The translations under genes were made by a program, and so were the position numbers. A stretch of 43,772 nt of DNA, from positions 1 to 43,772 of the forward strand of contig JAKAFK010000025.1 of the NCBI GenBank assembly GCA_021817985.1. The letters run 5' to 3'. The notes beneath the pieces are model-generated. The model did no database searches, was not told where the DNA came from, and saw nothing but the letters and a program-made list of their open reading frames with translations. The DNA is from Pseudomonadota bacterium. GTDB taxonomy: Bacteria > Pseudomonadota > Gammaproteobacteria > Burkholderiales > JAKAFK01. How positions within the stretch are numbered: position 1 is the first letter of the stretch; each line of letters opens with the position of its first letter. Below are positions 16,149-24,984 of the stretch, one piece after another.

Positions 16149-17218
16149 GCGTCGAACCTCCGCAGGGCGAGGCCGCACGCGATCACGAGCGCCGGGGCGT
16201 CCACGCGCAGCTTGCGGGCGTTGACGTGCGGGCCGATCGCCATGTCGGCAAACGGGTTGGCCATTAGGGTGGGCACCCGCGTGCGCGCGCCCACCGTCTC
16301 GTCGAGCCCCGCGATGCCGGCCGTGCCGCCCGCGAGCAGGATATGGTCCACGCGGTTGTATTGCGTCGAGGAAAAGAAAAACTGAAGCGCGCGCGCGACT
16401 TCCAGCGCGAGGGTGTCCATGAAGGGTTGCAGCACGTCGGGCTCGTAGTTTTCCGGCAGGCCCCCGTTGCGCTTGCCGAGCTCGGCCTCTTCCCCGGAGA
16501 GGCTATAGCGCCGCTGAATCTCCAGGGTGAGCTGGTTGCCGCCGAAGCTTTGCTCGCGCAGGTAGACCGACTGGTGGTCATGCACGACGTTGATGTGCAT
16601 GGTGGACGCGCCGATGTCCACCAGCGCGACGGTCTGGTTGCGCCCGTTGCCGGGCAGCTGGCGCGCCAGGAGTTCGTAGGCGCTCTGGGTGGCGAAGGAC
16701 TCGACGTCCATGATCGACGCCTTGAGGCCCGCCTCCTGGATGGCGGCCAAGCGGTCCTCCACCTTCTCCTTGCGCGAGGCCGCGATGAGCACTTCCACCT
16801 CTTCGGCCGAGTTGGCTGCGGGACCGAGCACTTGAAAGTCCAGATTGACTTCGTCCAGGTCAAAAGGAATATACTGATTGGCTTCGGATTCGACTTGCGA
16901 CTCGAGCTCGTGCTCGCTCAGAGCCTTCGGGGCAATGATTTTCTTGGTGATGACGGAGGCGGACGGCAAGGCCAGCGCCACCAGCTTGGTGCGCGAGCCG
17001 AGGTGCTTCCATGCGCGCGCGACCGTTTCGCTGACATTTTCCAGATTTATGATGTTGCCATCAACCACCGATTCCTTGGGCAGGGGCTCGATAGCATACC
17101 GCTCGACGCGATAATGCGCCTTGCCCGTGTCGACCAACTCGACCATTTTGACTGCTGACGAGCTGATGTCGACGCCGATCAAGGCGGGCGATTTCACCTT
17201 GAGGAAATCGAATTGCAA
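16145..17218 (-). CDS. pilM: Type IV pilus assembly ATPase-like protein PilM
   Basis: PilM is an actin/FtsA-like cytoplasmic protein that recruits PilN. The 357-residue product begins near LIGVDISSSAVKMVEL (phosphate-1 loop), contains the insert ESEANQYIPFDLDEVNLDFQ, and has a second phosphate loop VALVDIGASTMHINVV. The adenosine motif ILLAGGTAGIAGLDE follows. It is the first gene of pilMNOPQ and diverges from mrcA, an arrangement conserved in many beta- and gammaproteobacteria. Confidence 0.96.
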   Translation of the reverse strand: MQFDFLKVKSPALIGVDISSSAVKMVELVDTGKAHYRVERYAIEPLPKESVVDGNIINLENVSETVARAWKHLGSRTKLVALALPSASVITKKIIAPKALSEHELESQVESEANQYIPFDLDEVNLDFQVLGPAANSAEEVEVLIAASRKEKVEDRLAAIQEAGLKASIMDVESFATQSAYELLARQLPGNGRNQTVALVDIGASTMHINVVHDHQSVYLREQSFGGNQLTLEIQRRYSLSGEEAELGKRNGGLPENYEPDVLQPFMDTLALEVARALQFFFSSTQYNRVDHILLAGGTAGIAGLDETVGARTRVPTLMANPFADMAIGPHVNARKLRVDAPALVIACGLALRRFDA

Positions 17219-17307
17219 CGGAAATGCCCCCTATATGTCTTATGAATTACGGATGATACCCGCACGACATTTTAAATGCTAGTCGCATCAACCGGGCCGG
17301 ACGGGCG

Positions 17308-17321
17308 CTTGCCGCGGCAAG
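17308..17321. promoter_or_regulatory. Perfect 14-bp palindrome in the pilM-mrcA intergenic region
   Basis: CTTGCCGCGGCAAG is its own reverse complement and lies almost centrally in the 189-bp gap between the divergent pilM and mrcA genes. It could bind a dimeric regulator or form a small hairpin. No regulator is identified, and the call rests only on symmetry and location. Confidence 0.3.
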
Positions 17322-17361
17322 TGTGCCGTGCCCGGAGTTCCTTTTGCAGAAGGATAACGCC

Positions 17362-17367
17362 TATAAT
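17362..17367 (+). promoter_or_regulatory. Candidate sigma-70 -10 element for mrcA
   Basis: A consensus TATAAT hexamer stands out in GC-rich DNA 40 bases before the mrcA start. The region 17 bp upstream (TTCCTT) is a poor -35 match, so the promoter strength is uncertain. Confidence 0.45.
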
Positions 17368-17407
17368 TGGCGGAACTTTAGGCTGACGCCTCAACTTTTG
17401 ATGGTTC

Positions 17408-19747
17408 ATGGCAATGTTTACGCGCTGGTGGCACTACGTACTGTTCGGTTTTGTCGCATTGGGGTTCGCGGGCGCGATCGTCGTCGTGCTGGCGGCGGCC
17501 CTGATGTATCCCAACCTGCCCCCGCTCACCGCCCTCACGCATTACGAGCCGAAGATGGCGCTGCGCGTGTATACGGCGGACGGCACCCTGATCGGCGAAT
17601 TCGGCGAGCGGCGGGCGCTGGTCCGCATCGGCGCCGTGCCGCCGCTGATGAAGGACGCCATCCTGGCGGCCGAAGACGCACGCTTTTATCAGGAGGGGGC
17701 GATCGATTTCGCCGGCGTGTTGCGTGCCGGGCTGGCCGACATCAGTGCCGGCGCGAAAGTCGAAGGGGCCAGCACCATCACCATGCAGGTCGCGCGCAAC
17801 TTCTTCCTCTCGCGCGCCAAGACCTTCTCGCGCAAGTTCAGCGAAGTCCTGCTTTCCTACAAGATCGAGCACACGCTCACCAAGGACCAGATTCTCGACC
17901 TGTACATCAACCAGATCTATCTCGGCCAGCGCGCATACGGCTTCGAGGCCGCCGCCGAAACCTACTTCGGCAAGCCGCTGAAGCGGTTGAGCCTCGCGCA
18001 GATGGCCGTGCTGGCGGGCCTCCCCAAGGCGCCTTCGCGCTTCAACCCGATCGCCAGCCTCAAGCTGGCCAAGGTGCGGCAGGCCTATGTGCTCGGACGC
18101 ATGCGCGCGCTCCGGATGATCACGGCCGACCAGTACCGGCAGGCGCTGACGGCCCCCCTGGAGGTGCGCAGCAACCCGCTGCGCTTCGGGGTGGACGCGG
18201 ACTATGTCGCCGAGATGGTGCGCCAATATATGTATGGGCAGTATCAGGAGGCGGCCTATACCAGCGGGTTCAAGGTCTATACCACGATCAGCCGCGCCGA
18301 CCAGCTGGCCGCGGACCACGCCCTGTGGACGGGGGTGCTGCATTACGACTGGCGCCACGGTTACCGGGGCCCGGAAGCCTATGTCGCCCTGCCGGCCGAT
18401 GACGCCGATCTCGCCAAGACCGTCAAGAGCGGCTTGGACGGGTACCATGCCGTGCACGGGTTGAGGCCGGCGGTGGTGCTGGCGGCCTCCCAGCGCGGGG
18501 TGCGGGCGATGATGAAGGACGGCCATACCGTGGAAATCCGCGGCCCCGGGCTTGCCTTCGCGCACCGCGCGCTGTCGCCCGAGGCCCCGGAGAAGTTGCG
18601 CATCCACCGGGGGTCGGTGATCCGGCTGCTCTGGAACGCAAGCGGCTATTGGGAGATCGTCCAGCTGCCGCAGGTCGGGGCGGCGCTGGTGGCGATGGAT
18701 CCGCAGTCCGGTGCCGTGCGCGCCCTGGTCGGCGGCTTCGATTTCGCCCGCACCCAATACAATCATGCGACGGACGCGTTGCGCCAGCCCGGCTCGAGCT
18801 TCAAGCCGTTCCTGTTCTCGGCCGCCTTGACGAAAGGCTTCACGCCGGCGACCATCGTCGACGACGCGCCGATCGTCATCGATCCTGCCCAGACGGGCAA
18901 CAAGCTGTGGCAGCCGAAGGATTACGAGAATCATTACGACGGGCCGATCACGCTGCGCACGGCGCTGGCCAAGTCCAAGAACCTGGTGGCGATCCGGGTT
19001 CTGCAGGCGATCGGCATTCCCTATGCGCTCGACTACATCCAGCGTTTCGGCTTCGACCCGAAGGATCAGCCGCCCTACCTCACCATGGCCTTGGGCGCCG
19101 GCTCCGTCACGCCGTTTCAAATGGCGGGCGCCTATTCGGTGTTCGCCAACGGGGGCTATCGCGTCACGCCTTATTTCATCGGCCGCATCGTGGATGAGCG
19201 CGGGCAGGTCCTGTTCCGGGCGAGGCCCGCGTATGCCGGGGCGGGCGCGCCGCGCGTGATCAGCGCGCGCAACGCCTTTGTGATGACGAGCCTCATGCAA
19301 AGCGTCATCCGCCGGGGTACCGGGATGGCCGCGCTGCAGCTCGGGCGTGCCGACCTCTCGGGCAAGACCGGGACCACCAACCACCAGTTCGACGCCTGGT
19401 TCGACGGCTTCCTGCCCGGCCACATGGTGGCCGTCGCCTGGATGGGCTACGATCAGCCGCGCAGTCTCGGGCACGACGAGGTCGGCGCGGTCGCCGCGTT
19501 GCCCATCTGGATGGATTACATGCGCGTGGCGCTGGCGGGCATCCCGGAAGTCAACCTTCCCGTGCCCGACGGCGTGGTGACGGCGAGCATCGATCCCGAG
19601 ACGGGCATGCGGCTGCCCGACGGCGCGCCGGGCGCGAAGCCCGAGTACTTTTACGCCAACGAGGTGCCGGCCTTCGCCGCGGCGCCTGCGGCGGCGCCCC
19701 AGCCGGGCACCACGCCGGCGGTGGACGTCAGGGATCAGCTCTTCTGA
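17408..19747 (+). CDS. mrcA: Penicillin-binding protein 1A (bifunctional PBP)
   Basis: This inner-membrane enzyme polymerises lipid II by GT51 transglycosylation and cross-links peptidoglycan by transpeptidation. The 779-residue protein has one N-terminal transmembrane helix (about residues 10-32). The transglycosylase segments ILAAEDARFYQEGAIDF, GASTITMQVARNFF and ILDLYINQIYLGQRAYGFEA follow. After an OB-like insertion the transpeptidase shows SSFK (nucleophile Ser), SKN and KTGT. One oddity is that the first GT51 motif reads EDxxFxxExA rather than the usual EDxxFxxHxG. The ATG at 17408 is preferred; a second ATG two codons later is possible. It diverges from pilM. Confidence 0.95.
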   Translation: MAMFTRWWHYVLFGFVALGFAGAIVVVLAAALMYPNLPPLTALTHYEPKMALRVYTADGTLIGEFGERRALVRIGAVPPLMKDAILAAEDARFYQEGAIDFAGVLRAGLADISAGAKVEGASTITMQVARNFFLSRAKTFSRKFSEVLLSYKIEHTLTKDQILDLYINQIYLGQRAYGFEAAAETYFGKPLKRLSLAQMAVLAGLPKAPSRFNPIASLKLAKVRQAYVLGRMRALRMITADQYRQALTAPLEVRSNPLRFGVDADYVAEMVRQYMYGQYQEAAYTSGFKVYTTISRADQLAADHALWTGVLHYDWRHGYRGPEAYVALPADDADLAKTVKSGLDGYHAVHGLRPAVVLAASQRGVRAMMKDGHTVEIRGPGLAFAHRALSPEAPEKLRIHRGSVIRLLWNASGYWEIVQLPQVGAALVAMDPQSGAVRALVGGFDFARTQYNHATDALRQPGSSFKPFLFSAALTKGFTPATIVDDAPIVIDPAQTGNKLWQPKDYENHYDGPITLRTALAKSKNLVAIRVLQAIGIPYALDYIQRFGFDPKDQPPYLTMALGAGSVTPFQMAGAYSVFANGGYRVTPYFIGRIVDERGQVLFRARPAYAGAGAPRVISARNAFVMTSLMQSVIRRGTGMAALQLGRADLSGKTGTTNHQFDAWFDGFLPGHMVAVAWMGYDQPRSLGHDEVGAVAALPIWMDYMRVALAGIPEVNLPVPDGVVTASIDPETGMRLPDGAPGAKPEYFYANEVPAFAAAPAAAPQPGTTPAVDVRDQLF

Positions 19748-19758
19748 GGGGCTCGCCC

Positions 19759-20376
19759 ATGGGCAAGGCGCTCAACGCCAAGCAGCTGCAAATGCGCGAG
19801 CGGATCGCCCAAGCGGCGGCACGCCTCATCGCGCAGGATGGCGTCCACGATTATGCGCTGGCGAAGCGCAAGGCGGCGCGCCAGCTGGGCGCCCCCGACA
19901 CCCACAGCCTGCCTTCCAACGGCGAGGTCGAACAGGCGGTGCGCGCCTATCAGGCGCTCTATCAGAAGGACGAGCATGCCGAGCACCTGCGCCGGCTGCG
20001 CATCGAAGCGCTCGACTGGCTCCGCCTGCTCGAGCGGTTCAATCCCTACCTGACGGGTTCGGTCTTGAACGGGACGGCTTCGCGCCACTCGGACATCAAC
20101 GTGCAGCTGTTCACGGACAGCAGCAAGGACGTCGAGCTTTTCTTGCTGGGGCGGGGGCTCGCCTACAAGGCAGGGGAGAAGAAGGTGCGCGCGGGCGATG
20201 GCGTGCGGCTGGTGCCCACCCTCACCCTGGTCGGACCGCAGGCGCTGCTCGAACTGGCCGTGCTCGAGCCGGAGGCTCTGCGGACGGCCCCGCGCGTGGT
20301 CCCCGAGGGCAAGCTGCCGGAGCGGGCGCGGGCGGCCCAGCTGGAGGCCTTGCTGGAGGCCGAGCCGGCGGAATGA
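19759..20376 (+). CDS. Small protein with nucleotidyltransferase-like core
   Basis: The 205-residue product starts 11 bp after mrcA with GAGGGG well placed upstream, so it is probably co-transcribed. The first 75 residues are helical and look faintly like a TetR-type helix-turn-helix (MRERIAQAAARLIAQDG). The middle contains LTGSVLNGTASRHSDINVQLF, which resembles the G-S-x(n)-S-D-I nucleotidyltransferase motif, with the usual DxD partly replaced by DIN. I recognise similar betaproteobacterial proteins annotated as nucleotidyltransferase-domain proteins but know no function. It could be an inactive or minimal nucleotidyltransferase. Confidence 0.65.
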   Translation: MGKALNAKQLQMRERIAQAAARLIAQDGVHDYALAKRKAARQLGAPDTHSLPSNGEVEQAVRAYQALYQKDEHAEHLRRLRIEALDWLRLLERFNPYLTGSVLNGTASRHSDINVQLFTDSSKDVELFLLGRGLAYKAGEKKVRAGDGVRLVPTLTLVGPQALLELAVLEPEALRTAPRVVPEGKLPERARAAQLEALLEAEPAE

Positions 20377-20379
20377 CCG

Positions 20380-20402
20380 CGCCGCCTGCCCGGCATGCGG
20401 CG
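20380..20402. terminator. Hairpin between convergent genes
   Basis: An interrupted GC hairpin (outer stem CGCCGC/GCGGCG, inner TGC/GCA) occupies the 28-bp gap between the convergent nucleotidyltransferase-like and potassium channel genes. No T-run follows on either strand. It may still serve as a bidirectional end signal; this is inferred from location and symmetry. Confidence 0.35.
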
Positions 20403-20404
20403 GG

Positions 20405-21619
20405 TCAGGCCTTGTGCGGCCTGCCTTCCAGCAGGTCGTGGAACTCCGGGGGAATGGCGCCGCCCTCGACCAGGTTCGCGAGCAGCCGGCTGCCCACCAC
20501 GGCGGGGGCGAACACCAGATCCGCCCGCGCCAGCTTGAGGCGCCGGATCGAGCGGGCGGAGGTCGCCACCGCCAGCACGTGCACCCGCGGATTGAGGTCT
20601 TTCGCGGCGAGCGCGATGAAGGCGTTGTCCCCGTCGTCGTCGCGGGCGGCGATGACCATGCGCGCCGCGCCGATTCCGGCTTCCTCGAGCACGGCGTCGT
20701 CGCTGGGATCCCCTCTCACCACCGGATGGTCGGGCATCGGCGGCTCGCTCCGGGGATCGACCACCTGGACGAACGCGATGTCGCGCTGCGCCAGTTCCCG
20801 CGCGGTGTTGCGCGCAATCGCCCCCTCTCCGAACAAAATGACGTGGTTTTCCGGCTTCACTGGTTTTTCCCCGGGCGTGAAAATACGGTTGAGTTCTCGC
20901 GAAATGGCCGGCCCCACCGCAGTGGCGATGGCGGTCGCGAAAATGCTGAGCCCCACGACGATGAGGGAGACCGCAAACATGCGCGTCTCCGGGTCCACCG
21001 GCACGATGTCTCCGAATCCTACCGTGGACAAGGTCTCGATGGCAAAGTAGAAGGCGGTGGTGAGATGGTGGATCGGCGGATGGAAGCCGGCGCCCAGCAG
21101 GTAGGTGCCGAACGTGCCGTAGGCCAGGATCGCGACGATGCCGACCAGGGAGATGAGATAGTTCGCGAGGATGATCTGGCGGCCGAAATAGCGCCGGGCG
21201 AGCAGCAGCAGGAGGAGCATCGCGGCCGGCAGGACGAGCGCCACGCCGGTTTGCGCCCGCAGCAGGTCCACGCCCACCGTCACGACCAGCAGCAAGACCG
21301 CGAAGGCCCACGCTGCCTGCAGGCGCCAGAACAGGCCCACGCCGACCACGATCTGTCCCAGTCCGAGCAATATCTGGGTATTGCTCCCGAGAACCGCCAG
21401 GGAGCCGCTCAGCGTCGCGACGGGCCCCAGGCGGCCCAGCAATCCGATGGGCAGGCGGAAGCCCGCCAGTATGTTGACGGCGCCGCTCCCCATGAGCAGC
21501 AGGGCCAGCGGCCAGTGGGGGAATACCGACCGCAGCCCTGCCGGTACCACTCGGCGAAGGCTCGCCGCCCGATCGGCGTGGGCGAAGAACGCCTGGCCGG
21601 TTTTGGAAGATCTGTCCAT
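20405..21619 (-). CDS. Kch-like potassium channel with RCK/TrkA-N domain
   Basis: The 404-residue protein has several N-terminal hydrophobic helices. An ion-channel pore follows with selectivity filter TVGFGD (about residues 199-204) just after HHLTTAFYFAIETLS. A cytoplasmic Rossmann-type RCK domain begins near ENHVILFGEGAIARNTARELA. This layout matches bacterial Kch-type potassium channels; ligand control through the RCK domain is expected from the family. I start it at the ATG at 21619, with AGGTG upstream; an ATG at 21643 would add eight residues. It converges on the preceding gene and lies downstream of the GT2 gene on the same strand with a 212-bp gap. GFG rather than GYG in the filter is tolerated in known channels. 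Confidence 0.88.
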   Translation of the reverse strand: MDRSSKTGQAFFAHADRAASLRRVVPAGLRSVFPHWPLALLLMGSGAVNILAGFRLPIGLLGRLGPVATLSGSLAVLGSNTQILLGLGQIVVGVGLFWRLQAAWAFAVLLLVVTVGVDLLRAQTGVALVLPAAMLLLLLLARRYFGRQIILANYLISLVGIVAILAYGTFGTYLLGAGFHPPIHHLTTAFYFAIETLSTVGFGDIVPVDPETRMFAVSLIVVGLSIFATAIATAVGPAISRELNRIFTPGEKPVKPENHVILFGEGAIARNTARELAQRDIAFVQVVDPRSEPPMPDHPVVRGDPSDDAVLEEAGIGAARMVIAARDDDGDNAFIALAAKDLNPRVHVLAVATSARSIRRLKLARADLVFAPAVVGSRLLANLVEGGAIPPEFHDLLEGRPHKA

Positions 21620-21831
21620 GCCGCACCTGTTGTTGTCGAACATGCCGCGCCAAGCGCCCGCGGCCCCGATGGGATTGTCGTTTGGCGCATGAAGACGCGC
21701 CGCGGAAGACAGGCGAGCCCGTCCCCGGGCTTGACATGCTCGCACTTTCTGCAATCCGAGCGCAAGCCGGATGGACGGGCCGCGGGACAGCGTGCTTGAG
21801 AAGGCAGGAACGCCTTGCGGCGCGGGCGCGC

Positions 21832-23193
21832 TTAGCGGGTCAGCCAGCTGCGGGCGCGCACCGTGATCGCCGCATAGGGGAGAATCCAGAAGAGGACCAG
21901 GGCCGAGTAGTAGCCGTACACGATGCCGTAGACGAAGCGCCACGAACGCTCCGCCCGCAGGTAATACAGCATGTTGATCGCGGACATGAGTCCGATGCCC
22001 GCCAAGACGTGCAGCAGCAGGATCGGATGGACGGTCGCCGCGCTGAGGAGCAGCGCGAGGCTGCCGTAGCCCATCAGGTAGGCGCCGTTGGTGACCCCCG
22101 CATCGACGAGCGAAACGACGCGCGCAGGCCAGGGACGCGACCAGAGGATGCGCGCGAAGCGCAGTTCTTCCCGCACGTATGAACGGTCCCAGCGCAGGAA
22201 CATCTTGCACAGGCGGGCATAGGTGACGGTGGCGAGGGTGTGGACGATGCCGGTGCGCTGATAGACGGCATCGAAGCGTTCGGCGAGGATGTAGTTGGTC
22301 AGGGCGCGGTCTTCGCCGAAGGTGCAGGCGGCGCCCAAAAAGGTCTGGTCGACCCAGCGTGCGAGCACCGTGCGCACGACCGACGTGCGGTAGGCGGCGA
22401 GCGCCCCCGGGCAGCAATAGACTGTCCCGTAGGTGGACTGCACGGCCCGCAGGACGTCGAAGGTGAGCGTGAAACGCACGTTGAGCATGCGCGGGATGAG
22501 ACCTTGGTCCCGGTTGTACACGTGCACCCGGCCGGCCACCGCCCCGACCCGCGGGTTGCGGAACGGACCGGTCATGGCGAGCAGCGTGTCCGGTTCGATG
22601 ACGCTGTCGGAATCGATGGTGAGGACCACGTCGCCGCGCGCGCGGCGAAAGCCCTCCGCGAGGGCCGCCCGCTTGCCGCGGTTGCGGTCGAAGCGAATGG
22701 CGGTGATGCGCCCTCGGTGGCGACAGGATGCGGCCTCGATGTGCGTCCAGGTGTCGTCCTGGCTGCCGTCGTCGACGACCAGGATCTCCAGCCGGTCGGC
22801 GGGGTAGCGGGCGGCGGCCACGGAGTCGATCGAGTGGGCGACCATCGCGCCTTCGTTGTACGCCGGAATGATGACCGTGAGCCGCGGCGCATCGCCCATC
22901 TGCGCGGCAGGGTGCGGACGGTAGCGAAACCACAGCAGTGTCCGCAGGAGCATCAGCCCGATGCCGAGGAGCGCCCAGAACAGGCCGGCGGCGCGCAGGA
23001 ACCGCGGCCAGTGCCGCAGTTCCGCCTCATGAAGCAACGGCTGAAGGAAGCGCCCTGCGGCGGTCCCATAGATGAGCAGGCCCAAGGCCAGCATGATCGC
23101 CGCCTTGAGGGCCCAGTCCCAGGCCACCCCTTCGGGCGAGGCCAAGGCGGCAGCGTTCTCGCGCACGCCCAGCCCGAAGTCCTCTCTTCTCAT
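21832..23193 (-). CDS. Membrane glycosyltransferase family 2, hyaluronan-synthase-like
   Basis: The 453-residue protein has N-terminal helices (about residues 30-90), a GT2 catalytic domain and four C-terminal hydrophobic helices. Visible catalytic motifs are VIIPAYNEG, VVDDGSQDD, LTIDSDS (DxD), the acceptor loop GED, and KMFLRWDRSYVRE in place of the usual QxxRW box. The last closely resembles the RW-S-x-RE segment of hyaluronan, chitin and NodC-type synthases, which polymerise and extrude a glycan. It diverges from a sugar transferase gene of the PEP-CTERM-associated type, so a role in exopolysaccharide synthesis is likely. The ATG at 23193 has AAGGGG upstream. The polymer made cannot be told from sequence. 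Confidence 0.85.
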   Translation of the reverse strand: MRREDFGLGVRENAAALASPEGVAWDWALKAAIMLALGLLIYGTAAGRFLQPLLHEAELRHWPRFLRAAGLFWALLGIGLMLLRTLLWFRYRPHPAAQMGDAPRLTVIIPAYNEGAMVAHSIDSVAAARYPADRLEILVVDDGSQDDTWTHIEAASCRHRGRITAIRFDRNRGKRAALAEGFRRARGDVVLTIDSDSVIEPDTLLAMTGPFRNPRVGAVAGRVHVYNRDQGLIPRMLNVRFTLTFDVLRAVQSTYGTVYCCPGALAAYRTSVVRTVLARWVDQTFLGAACTFGEDRALTNYILAERFDAVYQRTGIVHTLATVTYARLCKMFLRWDRSYVREELRFARILWSRPWPARVVSLVDAGVTNGAYLMGYGSLALLLSAATVHPILLLHVLAGIGLMSAINMLYYLRAERSWRFVYGIVYGYYSALVLFWILPYAAITVRARSWLTR

Positions 23194-23580
23194 TCCTTGA
23201 TCCCCTTGACCGGTGACGGTCTCGTCGAAAGCGTCCCCGCAAGGTCGGCACAGGACGACCCCGGCCAACCTTACACCAAACTTACACGCATTATACTGTA
23301 TGTAAATGAACAACGCGCAAGCGGGGGAGGGTTCCCCGGGGGCGCTGGCGGATTCCCGGCCATGGACTATAACGGGAAGAAAAGCAAGTCCCGAGGTCGC
23401 GCCCCAAGCCGGGCCGCCGGTCGTCGAGGAGGGGCCGGCGGGTGCGCCGGCCATGCGCAGGGTGCGAAATTGCAAAAAAAACGAAGACAGATGCACGATG
23501 CGGCAACCCTTGCGTCGACCGGGGAGGCTCGTCCATGCGCGGCGGCGCGCCTGCCCGCCGCTTGAAGGGGCGCCTGCGGC
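23194..23580. other. 387-bp divergent intergenic region before exopolysaccharide genes
   Basis: This gap separates the GT2 gene (minus) from the sugar transferase gene (plus). It holds an unusually AT-rich patch near 23270-23315. Two copies of CTTACAC, 11 bp apart, are followed by ATTATACTG, giving TATAAT on the minus strand (23290-23295) and TATACT on the plus strand (23292-23297). No convincing -35 element, sigma-54 pair or PrsR-type box was found. The rest shows no coding signal. Confidence 0.6.
23272..23297. promoter_or_regulatory. Overlapping divergent -10 elements next to CTTACAC direct repeats
   Basis: TATAAT on the minus strand and TATACT on the plus strand overlap within eight bases, giving plausible divergent promoters for the GT2 and sugar transferase genes. 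Two CTTACAC repeats at an 11-bp interval, about one helical turn, abut the -10 elements and could be an operator. -35 elements are weak on both strands, as would fit activator dependence. Confidence 0.4.
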
Positions 23581-24984
23581 ATGATTCGCTTCTTCCGTCA
23601 TTACCTTCCGCTCAACGTGGTGCTCCTCGTCCTCATCGAGTTCGCCCTCTTCACGGGCGCGCTTCATGTCGGGACATGGCTGCGTTTCCATCAGGCGGGG
23701 GAGGACGCCGCCCTCGTGCGGTTGCCCCTGACGGCCCAATCGGTTGCGTTTTCCGGCGTGATGGTGACGGTCATGATGGCCCTCGGGCTGTATGACTACT
23801 GGGGATGGGAGGAGGGCATCCGGGGTATGACGCTGCGCCTCGGCGCAAGCTTCGTCGTCGGCTTCATCGCCATGAGCCTCATCTTCTACGTCGCGCCCCA
23901 GCTGTTCCTGGGCCGGGGGGCGTTTGCGCTGTCCTTCCTGGCCGCGATGATCGGGGTGACCGGCACGCGTATCCTCTTTTTCCGCTGGTCGGACCTCGAC
24001 ATCCTCAAACGGCGTGTGCTCGTGCTGGGGACCGGCAGCCGCGCCGCCAAGATCGGCCTCCTCCTGAAGAGCGGTTCGGCGGCCGCGCGCGGACTGTCCA
24101 TCGTCGGCTATCTCCCGCTCAAAGGCGTGCACCACTATGTGGACGCCGGCCAGATCCTGCCGGACAAGGCCCCGCTGCCTGCGATCGTCGAAAAGTACAA
24201 GATCGACGAGATCATCCTGTCCGTGCGCGAGCGCAGGGGGGGCGGACTGCCCATGCAGGAGCTGCTCGACTGCAAGCTCCTGGGCGTCGAGATCGTGGAG
24301 CTGTCGACCTTCTTCGAGCGGCAGACCGGAAGGCTCCAGCTCGAGTCGCTGTCCGCGGCCTGGATGGTCCTGTCCGAAGGCTTTCGTTCCGGCCTCGCCC
24401 GCGAGATCGTCAAGCGCACGTTCGACCTGTGTGCGGCCCTCGCGCTGCTGGTCGTCGCGTTGCCGATCATGGCGTTGACCGCGCTCGCCATCGCGCTCGA
24501 GAGCGGGGCGCCGATCCTCTATCGCCAGGAACGCGTGGGGCAGGACGGACACGTGTTCGACGTGCTCAAGTTCCGCAGCATGCGCGTCGACGCCGAGCGG
24601 GACGGGAAACCGCGCTGGGCCGCCCAGGGGGACGCCCGGATCACCCGCGTCGGCCGCCTGATCCGCAAGGCCCGGATCGACGAACTGCCGCAGATCTTCA
24701 ATGTGCTGCGCGGCGACATGAGCCTCGTCGGGCCCCGGCCCGAACGGCCGTTCTTCGTCCAGGCCCTCGCCCGCGAGATCCCCTATTACGGCTGCCGGCA
24801 TGCGCTCAAGCCGGGGATCACCGGCTGGGCGCAGATCCGCGCCGACTACGGGGCGTCGGTGGAGGAATCCCTGGAAAAGCTCCAGTACGATCTTTATTAC
24901 GTCAAGAACCACAGCTTCTTCCTCGATCTTATGATCCTTTTCCAGACCGCCCAGGTCGTTCTCTCGGGCAAGGGGGCGCGCTGA
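23581..24984 (+). CDS. Polyprenyl-phosphate sugar transferase, PEP-CTERM-associated (EpsB-like)
   Basis: This 467-residue initiating transferase moves a sugar-phosphate to undecaprenyl phosphate to begin repeat-unit synthesis. The N-terminal half has four to five membrane helices, then a Rossmann-like domain (RRVLVLGTGSRAAKIGLLL). The C-terminal bacterial sugar transferase domain begins at KRTFDLCAALALL and includes ERVGQDGHVFDVLKFRSMR, DELPQIFNVLRGDMSLVGPR and KPGITGWAQI. Its layout and its place directly before prsK match the sugar transferase family found next to PEP-CTERM systems (TIGR03013 as I recall). The stop overlaps the prsK start (TGATG), so the genes are co-translated. Confidence 0.92.
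   Translation: MIRFFRHYLPLNVVLLVLIEFALFTGALHVGTWLRFHQAGEDAALVRLPLTAQSVAFSGVMVTVMMALGLYDYWGWEEGIRGMTLRLGASFVVGFIAMSLIFYVAPQLFLGRGAFALSFLAAMIGVTGTRILFFRWSDLDILKRRVLVLGTGSRAAKIGLLLKSGSAAARGLSIVGYLPLKGVHHYVDAGQILPDKAPLPAIVEKYKIDEIILSVRERRGGGLPMQELLDCKLLGVEIVELSTFFERQTGRLQLESLSAAWMVLSEGFRSGLAREIVKRTFDLCAALALLVVALPIMALTALAIALESGAPILYRQERVGQDGHVFDVLKFRSMRVDAERDGKPRWAAQGDARITRVGRLIRKARIDELPQIFNVLRGDMSLVGPRPERPFFVQALAREIPYYGCRHALKPGITGWAQIRADYGASVEESLEKLQYDLYYVKNHSFFLDLMILFQTAQVVLSGKGAR

Noticed and set aside
23345-23361. CTGGCGGATTCCCGGCC as a sigma-54 promoter for the sugar transferase gene
   Set aside because: GG and GC spacing is right but the -12 region reads CGGCC instead of TTGCW; chance matches are expected in GC-rich DNA.
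23805-24983. N-terminal extension of PrsK into the sugar transferase gene
   Set aside because: The frame stays open by GC bias, but the extension is arginine-rich noise and the ATG at 24984 gives the normal PrsK start with membrane helices.
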